Assembly (NCBI GenBank): GCA_020631735.1
Contig: CM036215.1
Span: 12,302,346 to 12,366,345, forward strand
From: Saccharum officinarum
Taxonomy: Eukaryota; Streptophyta; Magnoliopsida; Poales; Poaceae
DNA length: 64,000 bases
Direction: 5' to 3'
Part shown: piece after piece, positions 56,165-64,000 of the stretch
Numbering within the stretch: position 1 is the first letter of the stretch
Layout: every line of letters starts with the position of its first letter
Program-made: the position numbers and the translations under genes
The notes under the pieces: model-generated
The model's database searches: none
What the model saw: the letters and a program-made list of their open reading frames with translations, nothing else
What the model was told of the DNA's origin: nothing

Positions 56165-56920
56165 AACATGATCAAGAAGTACTCAATGAAGAACATGATC
56201 CACCTCATGAAGATGTTGATGCAGTGGGAATCTTCAACAACTTCCATACCAGTAGGAAAAAGGGCATGAGCGATGCTGCAAGAGAAGCATTTGTAAGTAC
56301 CTTCATTTGCTTTCCTTGAAATCTGCTGAAGCCATTGCCATAAAAAAAGGAAAAGTAGTAGGAGCCTAATGTGGCAACATCATTTTGAAGTTGTAATTTT
56401 ACACCAATCAATATGTTACCTATGCATTGTGCTTATGTAATCTCTATCAGCAGTAGGCTAAGGAAGACCTATGTATTACTTGCTATGAATTAATCTCTTA
56501 GTTTTGCAATTTAAGTCCTCTTACAATTATTGTAACCTAATGTTTACTCCTTGATTTTTGCAGGAAGCTATGGAAACTATACAAGCATAACCTGTTGCTA
56601 ATGTCCAGGAACCAATGCCTAGTGTTGATATTATTTCCAAGGTCCTCTCTCAGGCCAGCTGCAACATATTTTTTGAAGAATGCTAGTATCAGAACAAGCC
56701 CCTCCAGAATAGAGACATCAGTAGAGAGAGTGCTTCGGGAATAGCTTGTTGAACAGGAAAGTTCAGCTAGTCTCGTCAAACAAGTGGATCAATTGAAGAG
56801 GAAGATAGAAAAGACTGAAAGAGAGTTTGAGGAGTTTAAGAAACAGTAACAGAAGGAGCACAATAAGCTCCGTGAGCATATCATGCTCTTCAGCGCTAGT
56901 AACTATCAGTCTTCTTGATG
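56165..56920 (+). pseudogene. En/Spm-type CACTA protein, C-terminal fragment (Transposase_24-like)
   Basis: Two exon-like pieces. The first (about 56165-56293) encodes EEHDPPHEDVDAVGIFNNFH and TSRKKGMSDAAREAF and ends at a GTAAGT donor. The second (from about 56564 after TTTTTGCAG) encodes EAMETIQA-stop-PVANVQEP, then after a frame change VDQLKRKIEKTEREFEEFKK, a coiled coil. Order and style match the C-terminal part of plant Ptta/En/Spm transposon proteins (from memory of the family). Several stops and at least one frameshift. The intron between them (56294-56563) has normal plant borders. Confidence 0.6.
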
Positions 56921-57039
56921 CTATGAATGTGTGGTTTGTGTGCTGCTTTGATGTGCTGTTATTTGATTCAGGTTCAATTAATTATGTATGTAGTCATTTT
57001 GTGTAGCAGTATTGATCTAGAATTATTTTTTTATGTAAT

Positions 57040-57380
57040 GATTATTGTGCACGTGGTAGAACCAGCACAGGCCACATCATTAAATAAAAATTTGACACAT
57101 GAACAAATCAGTGAATGACAAGAGTAAGAGCCAGGACAAGACACGTGGGCCAATACAAATCTAAGACATGGTATAAACCTATCCATCCATGTGGTCGAAT
57201 GGTCTAGTAAAAAACTGACACGCGTGATCGAATAAGAAAAAGACACATGGAATATTTTGGTCACGCCACATGGGCTAATAAAAACACTGACACATGCTAT
57301 AATGAAGAAGTGACACGTGGACCAACGGCAATATAACACATGTGCCAATAAAAAAACTAACAAGCAGAACAACACGGCCA
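57040..57380. repeat. CACTA-3 subterminal repeats (ACACRTGG..CCAATA)
   Basis: About nine degenerate copies of TGACACGTGGNCCAATAAAAA in both close spacing and one main orientation (for example at 57140, 57285, 57310 and 57338). They follow the En/Spm-type gene fragment, where subterminal binding repeats of the same transposon belong. No CACTA terminus was found up to 57480. Confidence 0.5.
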
Positions 57381-57479
57381 CGACAGCTCCCAAACGTTCT
57401 CGCAGTTCTCGTGGAGGAGGGGAACAATTGGATCGGGTTGGCAATTCTGACCTGGCCGCATTGCTTAGCTTGCTAGCTG

Positions 57480-57705
57480 TCTAGAGGAGGTTGCTGTTGT
57501 TAGTCGCGCCACTTGTAACCAAGTAATCCTTTATGTTTGGCCGGGCTCTGTTTTTTGATCTGTACTTTGCCCAATCAGGCTTGCAGGTAGGCGTGCGTCT
57601 TGCACTCCAATCCGCCGGTCGTGATCTGTAGTGAGTACTCGTTGTATTGGTCACTGTACCACTCCTCTTAATGATATACACGAAAGTGTTCGCAAAAAAG
57701 CTAGA
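57480..57705 (+). mobile_element. LINE-like 3' end
   Basis: TTTGGCCGGGCTCTG followed by CTCTTAATGATATACACGAAAG and TTCGCAAAAAA resembles the 3' ends of grass L1-type LINEs, which finish in TTAATGA..CGA-AAAA. Only the tail part is repeated in the 942-bp units. No reverse transcriptase is seen. Confidence 0.4.
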
Positions 57706-58104
57706 AAACTAGTAGCAACACATAAAATCCGTCCACTGCCCAATTCTTAAAGCAACAGGTCACAGACATGGAATAAGCAATAATTATTTAATTTTATTGT
57801 ATAGACTAGAATTTGAACTCAAGATCTATATAGCTTTTGATAGCATATTGAGTTGCATGTGCCAACCAATTCAACCCAAAAACTGGCCGGGCAATTCACT
57901 TACTTCAATATGTACACAATCGTTGTCTTTCCTAGCTTACAACGATGATTTTTATTTTGCCAATTAGACCAAATGGACGAGAATTCCATCGATTAGTTCT
58001 TAAGAATACAAGGGGTGTGTACATGTCATCATGTGATTCTGACACAAATAACACGTTGGTGCAACCTCAAGTGACATTTCACACAAAACAATATACAGTA
58101 CCAC

Positions 58105-58350
58105 ACTCCTTACATTCCAAAGTAAGTTTCACTGTGGAACACGTGCTGGTCAAACGTTCTAAAGTTTAACTAGATTTGTATAAAATAGAAGTAACATTTA
58201 TATCCTCATATAAGTTTATTATGTATATATTCAATGCTTCATCTAATGGTACTAATTATGGACTATAAATATTCATATTTTCTTATATATGTTTAGTTAA
58301 AGCTAAAAATATTTAATTGAGAATAACATTTATTTTGGGACCAGGAAGTA
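58105..58350. mobile_element. Stowaway-like MITE in tandem unit 1 (also in units 2-4)
   Basis: Ends ACTCCTTACATTCCAAAGTAAG and, at the other side, TTTATTTTGGGACCAGGAAGT are degenerate forms of the Stowaway (Tc1/mariner) terminus, flanked by TA. Copies lie at about 59045-59290, 59988-60234 and 60930-61175, so insertion came before the tandem amplification. Confidence 0.65.
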
Positions 58351-61256
58351 TACAGTATAGAGGTGCGCATGCTCGGGACCAATATAGACCGGTTCACATC
58401 ACATGTCGCTGGCACAGGTACTGAAGCTACGTCGAAGCAAGCTTTAGAAGTCAGTCAACCTTCACATTCACTGCAGGTTCCAGACTTCCAGTAGCTATAC
58501 TAGGTAGCTAGTAGTGAGTACTCGTTTTAGGCAGGCGTGCGTCTTGCACTCCAATCCGCCGGTCGTGATCTGTAGTTTATATTGGTCTCTGTACCACTCC
58601 TCTTAATGATATACACGAAAGTGTTCGCAAAAAAGCTAGAAAACTAGTAGCAAGACATAAAATCTGTCCCCTGCTGCCCAATTCTTAAGGCAACAGGTCA
58701 CAGACATGGAATAAGCAATAATTATTTAATTTTATTGTACAGACTAGAATTTGAACTCAAGACCTATATTGCTTTTGATACCATATTGAGTTGCATGTCC
58801 CAACCAATTCAACCCAAAACTTAAGAGGCCGGCAATTCACTTACTTCGATGTGTACACAATCGTTGTCTTTCCTAGCTTACAACGATGATTTTTATTTAG
58901 CCAATTAGGCCAAACGGACGAGAATTCCATCGATTAGTTCTTAAGAATACAAGGGTGTGTACATGTCATCATGTGATTCTAACACAAATAACACGTTCGT
59001 GCAACCTCAAGTGACATTTCACACAAAACAATATACAGTACCATACTCCTTACATTCCAAAGTAAGTGTCACTGTGGAACACGTGCCGGTCAAACTTTCT
59101 AAAGTTTAACTAGATTTGTATATAATAGAAGCAACATTTATATCCTCAAATAAGTTTATTATGTATATATTCAATGCTTCATCTAATGGTACTATTTATG
59201 AACTATAAATATTCATATTTTCTTATATATGTTTAGTTAAAGCTAAAAATATTTAATTGAGAATAACATTTATTTTGGGACCAAGAAGTATACAGTATAG
59301 ACGTGCGCATGCTCGGGTCCAATACAGACCGGTTCACATCACATGTCGCTGGCACAGGTACTGAAGCTACGTCGAAGCAAGCTTCAGAAGTCACAGTCAA
59401 CCTTCACATTCACTGCAGGTTCCAGACTTCCAGTAGCTATACTAGGTAGCTAGTAGTGAGTACTCGTTGTAGGCAGGCGTGCGTCTTGCACTCCAATCCG
59501 CCGGTCGTGATCTGTAGTGAGTAGAGAGGTCTCTGTACCACTCCTCTTAATGATATAGACGAAAGCGTTTGCAAAAAAGCTAGAAAACAAGTAGCAAGAC
59601 ATAAAATCCGTCCACTGCTGCCCAATTCTTACGGCAACAGATCACATACATGGAATAAGCAATAAATATTTAACTTTATTGTATAGACTAGAATTTGAAC
59701 TCAAGATCTATATAGCTTTTGATATCATATTGAGTTGCATGTGCCAACCAATTCAACCCAAAACTTAAGAGGCCGGGAAATTCACTTACTTCGATATGTA
59801 CACAATCGTTGTCTTTCCTAGCTTACAATGATGATTTTTATTTAGCCAATTAGGCCAAATGGACGAGAATTCCATCCATTAGTTCTTAAGAATACAAGAG
59901 TGTGTACATGTCATCATGTGATTCTGACATAAATAACACGTTCGTGCAACCTCAAGTGACATACACACAAAACAATATACAGTACCATACTCCTTACATT
60001 CCAAAGTAATTGTCGCCGTGGAACACGTGCTGGGCAAATTTTCTAAAATTTAACTAGATTTGTATGAAATAGAAGCAACATTTATATCCTCAAATAAGTT
60101 TATTATGTATATATTCACTGCTTCATCTAATGGTACTATTTATGGACTATAAATATTCATATTTTCTTATATATGTTTAGTTAAAGCTAAAAATATTTAA
60201 TTGAGAATAACATTTATTTTGGGACCAGGAAGTATACAGCATAGAGGTGCGCATGCTCGGGTCCAATATAGACCGGTTCACATCACATGTCGCTGCCACA
60301 GGTACTGAAGCTACGTCGAAGCAAGCTTTAGAAGTGGTCAACCTTCACATTCACTGCAGGTTCCAGACTTCCAGTAGCTATACTAGGTAGCTAGTAGTGA
60401 GTACTCATTGTAGGCAGGCGTGCGTCTTGCACTCCAATCCGCCGGTCGTGATCTGTAGTGAGTAGAGGTCTCTGTACCACTCCTCTTAATGATATACACG
60501 AAAGTGTTCGCAAAAAAGTTAGAAAACAAGTAGCAAGACATAAAATCCGTCCACTGCTGCCCAATTCTTACGGCAACAGGTCACAGACATGGAATAAGCA
60601 ATAATTATTTAATTTTATTGTACAGACTAGAATTTGAACTTAAGATCTATATAGCTTTTGATACCATATTAAGTTGCAGGTGCAGATAATTCAACCCAAA
60701 AACTTAAGAGGCCAAGCAATTCACTTACTTCGATATGTACACAATCGTTGTCTTTCCTAGCTTACAACGATGATTTTTATTTAGCCAATTAGACCAAATG
60801 GACGAGAATTCCATCGATTAGTTCTTAAGAATACAAGGGGTGTGTACATGTCATCATGTGATTCTGACACAAATAACACATTGGTGCAACCTCAAGTGAC
60901 ATTTTACACAAAACAATATACAGTACCATACTCCTTACATTCCAAAGTAAGTTTCACTGTGGAACACGTGCTGGTCAAACGTTCTAAAGTTTAACTAGAT
61001 TTGTATAAAATAGAAGTAACATTTATATCCTCAGATAAGTTTATTATGTATATATTCAATGCTTCATCTAATGGTACTAATTATGGACTATAAATATTCA
61101 TATTTTCTTATATATGTTTAGTTAAAGCTAAAAATATTTAATTGAGAATAACATTTATTTTGGGATCAGGAAGTATACAGTATAGAGGTGCGCATGCTCG
61201 GGACCAATATAGACCGGTTCACATCACATGTCGCTGGCACAGGTACTGAAGCTACG

Positions 61257-61540
61257 GGGGTGTTGGGACTAAAGTTGAGTGGGTGTCACATCGGGTGTCG
61301 TCAGTAAATCTCGAGACGAATTTATTAAGACTAATTAATCCATCATTAGCATATGTTCATTGTAGCTTTACTGTAGCACCATATTGTCAAATCATGGACT
61401 AATTAAGCTAAAAAGATTCGTCTCGGAAATTAGCCGCAATCTGTGTATTTAGTTTCATAAATAGTCTATATTTAATACTCTATGCATGTGTCTGAACATT
61501 CGATGTAATAGGGACTAAAGTTTAGATGTGGGAACCAAAT
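61257..61540. mobile_element. MITE 1 in tandem unit 4
   Basis: Ends GGGGTGTTGGGACTAAAGTT and (reverse-complemented) GCATTTGGTTCCCACATCTA with ACTTTAGTCCC; the interior contains GACGAATTTATTAAGACTAA and ATCATGGACTAATTAAG, as in a large grass MITE family. Compared with units 1-3 it replaces 4 bp. Target duplication not clear. Confidence 0.65.
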
Positions 61541-61557
61541 GCAAGCTTTAGAAGTCA

Positions 61558-62060
61558 GGCCTCGTTTATTTCTACGATGTAAAGTTTTGGGGTGTCACAT
61601 CGGCTGTCACATGGGGTGTCGTATGAGGTGTTCGAATACTAATAAAAAAACAAATTACAGAATCCGTCAGTAAACCGCGAGACGAATTTATTAAGCCTAA
61701 TTAATCCGTCATTAGCACATGTGTTCCTATAGCACTTTATTGTCAAATCATGGACTAATTAGTCTTAAAAGTTTCATCGTCGCAAAGTAGTTGCAATCTG
61801 TGCAATTAGTTATTTTTTAAGTCTATATTTAATACTCCATATATGTGTCGAAACATTCGATGAGATAGACCTTGGCTCCATCCGGGGTCAGTGGCGGACC
61901 CAGCAGGGTTTTCGGTAGTCCCAGGACTACCTAGATTCCCGGTGACCAAGGTAACGGAGCACTGTAGCGTGAACTGTAGCATACTGTGGAGCACTGTTCC
62001 TATACTGTGTGCCTATCCAAAGAAATGATTCTGGGTCCGCCGCTGTCCGGGGTTGCCAGG
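61558..62060. mobile_element. MITE 2 in tandem unit 4, itself entered by a hAT MITE
   Basis: Starts GCCTCGTTTATTTCTACG and shares GACGAATTTATTAAGCCTAA with MITE 1. The right end (GGTTGCCAGG) does not match the left well, so one end is decayed. A hAT-type MITE at 61889-62045 lies within. Confidence 0.5.
61889..62045. mobile_element. hAT-type MITE (157 bp) with 8-bp target duplication
   Basis: Terminal inverted repeats CAGTGGCGGACCCAG and CTGGGTCCGCCGCTG (one mismatch in 15) and a perfect 8-bp flank TCCGGGGT at 61881-61888 and 62046-62053. Eight-base duplications are the mark of hAT elements. Confidence 0.88.
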
Positions 62061-62103
62061 TTCACATTCACTGCAGGTTCCAGACTTCCGGTAGCTATAG
62101 TAG

Positions 62104-62344
62104 GAGGGTGTTTAGATGCAAAAACTTTTGAAATTTGACTACTATAGCACTTTCGTTTATATTAGGCGATTAGTGTTCAATCATGGACTAATTTGGCTCA
62201 AAAAATTCGTCTCGTGATTTACAACCAAACTGTGCAATTAGTTATTTTTTATTTATATTTAATGTTCTATGCATGTGTTCAAAAATTTGATGTGATAGGA
62301 CGAAAAGTAAAAATTTGAAATTTTGAAGGCATCTAAACCAGGCG
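62104..62344. mobile_element. Tourist-like (PIF/Harbinger) MITE, 241 bp
   Basis: Ends ..GGGTGTTTAGATGC and GCATCTAAACCAGGC.., flanked by TAG at 62101-62103 and 62345-62347. The 3-bp duplication and terminus fit the PIF/Tourist group. Units 1-3 of the array give the empty site (TACTAGGTAGC). Confidence 0.8.
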
Positions 62345-62360
62345 TAGGTAGCCAGTAGCG

Positions 62361-62580
62361 CGCGACGAATCAGTCTCGTTGATGGAACTGTACGCATATA
62401 TGCATGCATCATGCTTGGCACACAACTCTGCGTCGTGTGCGTGCAGTGTGAAAAGATGCATGGATAATCAACGTTGACGGCTTGACGCAACACACGCATC
62501 CTGTTGGATCGATTGATCATCGTCCATAGGCCAGGCCTGGTTGTTTTTTCTAGATAAAGCAACAGAAGGTTTTAGCCTCT
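62361..62580. other. Short unassigned stretch
   Basis: 220 bp with no recognised repeat and no gene. It holds GCATATATGCATGCATCATGC (split here between 62395 and 62415), with overlapping CATGCATG-type motifs; in isolation I give this no function. Confidence 0.4.
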
Positions 62581-62581
62581 G

Positions 62582-62839
62582 CTCCCTCTATTCTAAGATA
62601 AAGGATGTTTTAGATTTGTCCTAAGTCAAACTTTTCAAAGTTTAACTAAATTTATACAAAAAAAACTAATAATTTTATGATATCAAATAAGTATTATTAT
62701 ATTCATCATGAAATATATTTTAATATTGTACCTATTCAGTGCCATAAATATTGATATTCTTTCCTATAAATTTGGTCAAACTTGAAATTATTTGACTTAG
62801 GACAAACCTAAAATATCACTTATTTTGAGACGAAGAGAG
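62582..62839. mobile_element. Stowaway MITE (258 bp)
   Basis: Ends CTCCCTCTATTCTAAGATAA and (reverse-complemented) CTCTCTTCGTCTCAAAATAA, with TA on the right and TG on the left where TA is expected. Length and terminus are typical of Tc1/mariner-derived Stowaway elements. Confidence 0.85.
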
Positions 62840-63340
62840 TACATTACGAAGAAAGTACACAGCTTGGTCAGGCCTCTACTTAATGATCACGGGTGCATAT
62901 ATCACTACCGGACACAGCTAGTTTGTCGAGTGCCGAGCCCAAAAAAAACACTTGGCAAAAGCTTTGTCGAGTGCCACCCTCGACAAAGCTCGCTCGGCTT
63001 AAATTTAGACGGCAAACAGCTCTTTGCCGAGTGTTTTTTGTTGGGCAAGTGCTGAGTCGACTCTCGGCAAAAAAAACACTCGACAAAATTTGAACCGGAA
63101 AAAATAGAAAAAAAAAAAAATTAATCGGGGAGGCCCCCACCGGCATTTTTCGCACAAAATTTGCACGCTACGCGGCTGGCCGGATTCGAACCCGCGACCT
63201 CCCCTTGCGCGTACCCTCCTCTACCACTGCACTAAACTATCACCGGTGTCTAGATTCTGTTTTGGTTCCCCACATATTATACTAAACCGAATATAAATTG
63301 CTTGTTTGAGGCCCTAAACGAATTCAAATAAAAAAATTAT

Positions 63341-63840
63341 CAACTACAAAGTCATAACTTTTTGAGATCTACAACTTTCTTTTTGGTAGTTTCTTCATCC
63401 GAGGTCGTTTACGAAATTTGAATTTCAAATTTGAGAAATTCAAACGTAGTTTTCATTGACAAGATAATTTCAAATCAAAAAGTTGTCAACTACAAAGTTT
63501 CATAACTTTTCGGGATTTACAACTTTTATTTTGGTTGTTTCCCCATCCAAAGTACTTTAAAAAAACAAATTTCAAATTTTTGTAAATTCAAACTTAGTTT
63601 TTGTTGACAAGATGATTTTAAATAAAAAAAATTGTCAACTACAAAGTTTCATAACTTATTGTGATCTACAACTCTCATTTTGGTTGTTTCTCCATCCGAG
63701 GTCGTTTGAAAAATTCAAATTTCAAATTTGAGAAATTCAAACGTACTTTTCGTTGTCAAAATTAATTCAAATTAAAAAGTGTTCAACTACAAAGTTGTAT
63801 AACTTCTCAAGATCCACAACTTTTATTTTGGTTATTTGTT
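63341..63840. repeat. Degenerate tandem repeats of about 147 bp in CACTA-4
   Basis: CAACTACAAAGT recurs at 63341, 63487, 63636 and 63784 (spacings 146, 149, 148). Each copy also has ATAACTT, a 'TTTTGGTTGTTTC' piece, CATCCGAGGTCG and AAATTTCAAATTTGAGAAATTCAAACG (given here in parts). Similar units are in CACTA-1 at 28700-29290. Confidence 0.8.
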
Positions 63841-64000
63841 CATCCGACATAGTGGTAGTAATATTGTTCACAAATCTTATATATCTCTCTTCTAATTTCA
63901 TGAAACTATATGAGAGAGATGTAAATTTTATGAACAACGTTACTATCGCTTTATTGAATGAAGAAATGACCAAAATAAAAATTGTAGATCTTGCGAAGTT
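63801..64000. repeat. Large palindrome without spacer, running off the window
   Basis: 63901-64000 is the reverse complement of 63801-63900 at about 80% by eye, centred on TTTCATGAAA at 63900/63901. The right arm has not ended at the window edge. Confidence 0.82.

Larger units (their letters stand above)
57588..62360. repeat. Four tandem copies of a 942-bp unit
   Basis: The anchor GCGTGCGTCTTGCACTCC lies at 57591, 58535, 59477 and 60418, giving periods of 944, 942 and 941 bp. Units share about 95% by eye. Each has a LINE-like 3' tail (TTAATGATATACACGAAAG), an AT-rich middle, a Stowaway-like MITE and a segment ending CAGACTTCCAGTAGCTATAC. The fourth unit runs on past 61256 but is split by MITEs, and its last pieces lie at 61541-61557, 62061-62103 and 62345-62360. 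No coding frame is conserved across the units. Confidence 0.9.
62903..64000. mobile_element. CACTA-4: left end, continues beyond the window
   Basis: Begins CACTACCGGACACAGCTAG and carries direct and inverted TTTGCCGAGTG / CACTCGGCAAA subterminal repeats at 62923-63085, the pattern of a well-known grass CACTA family. A stretch reading like a tRNA-type GGATTCGAACCCGCGACC (63181-63198), also present in CACTA-1 (9295-9310), follows. The rest is AT-rich repeats. No gene up to the edge. Confidence 0.85.

Noticed and set aside
57945..58169. Small frame in tandem unit 1
   Set aside because: It is not conserved in the other three units and overlaps the Stowaway MITE.
63181..63198. tRNA-like GGATTCGAACCCGCGACC
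   Set aside because: No cloverleaf can be drawn around it, and the same phrase occurs inside CACTA-1 (9295-9310), so it is an element-borne motif.

Overview
This window is repeat-rich intergenic DNA of a plant, most likely a panicoid grass (sorghum, sugarcane or maize group; inferred). The reasons are Ty3/gypsy retrotransposons of the Tat and chromovirus (Del/Tekay-like) types, CACTA transposons with TTTGCCGAGTG-type subterminal repeats, Stowaway, Tourist and hAT miniature elements, and a Cassandra TRIM carrying a 5S rRNA-like block. I find no intact host gene. Every recognisable coding segment belongs to a transposable element, and nearly all carry stops or frameshifts.

Layout. 1-1891: end of a PIF/Harbinger-like transposon with a broken Myb/SANT gene, inserted in the integrase of a minus-strand Tat retrotransposon (G1, 1892-7617). 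7618-45711: 3' part and 3' LTR of a plus-strand retroelement (RE-A) that has been invaded twice. In its internal region lies CACTA-1 (9147-29572), which holds a minus-strand gag-protease-only element of the same family (RE-B, 9328-28606), which holds a chromovirus (RE-C, 13480-25482), which holds Cassandra (20089-20644): five levels of nesting, three of the inner insertions with matching or near-matching target duplications. In the RE-A LTR lies a small CACTA-2 (30769-44696), which holds a young non-autonomous retrotransposon (RE-E, 32204-44568) with 3264-bp LTRs. The 5' LTR of RE-E carries an extra 2342-bp tandem duplication.

45712-55900: fragments of another LTR (F) split by RE-D (45902-55311), a gag-protease element with two retropepsin-like domains and a third, partial LTR inside it. 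55900-57400: remnant of an En/Spm-type CACTA gene and its subterminal repeats. 57588-62360: four tandem copies of a 942-bp unit, the last one broken up by a cluster of MITEs. 62582-62839: Stowaway MITE. 62903-64000: left end of CACTA-4, running off the window with internal ~147-bp repeats and a large palindrome.

The elements form a layered record rather than a pathway. The least described biology is in RE-E and RE-D: two apparently non-autonomous families that each encode two retropepsin-like domains and no visible polymerase. In RE-E both domains have lost the usual active-site triplet. All function statements rest on motifs read by eye; no database search was run.
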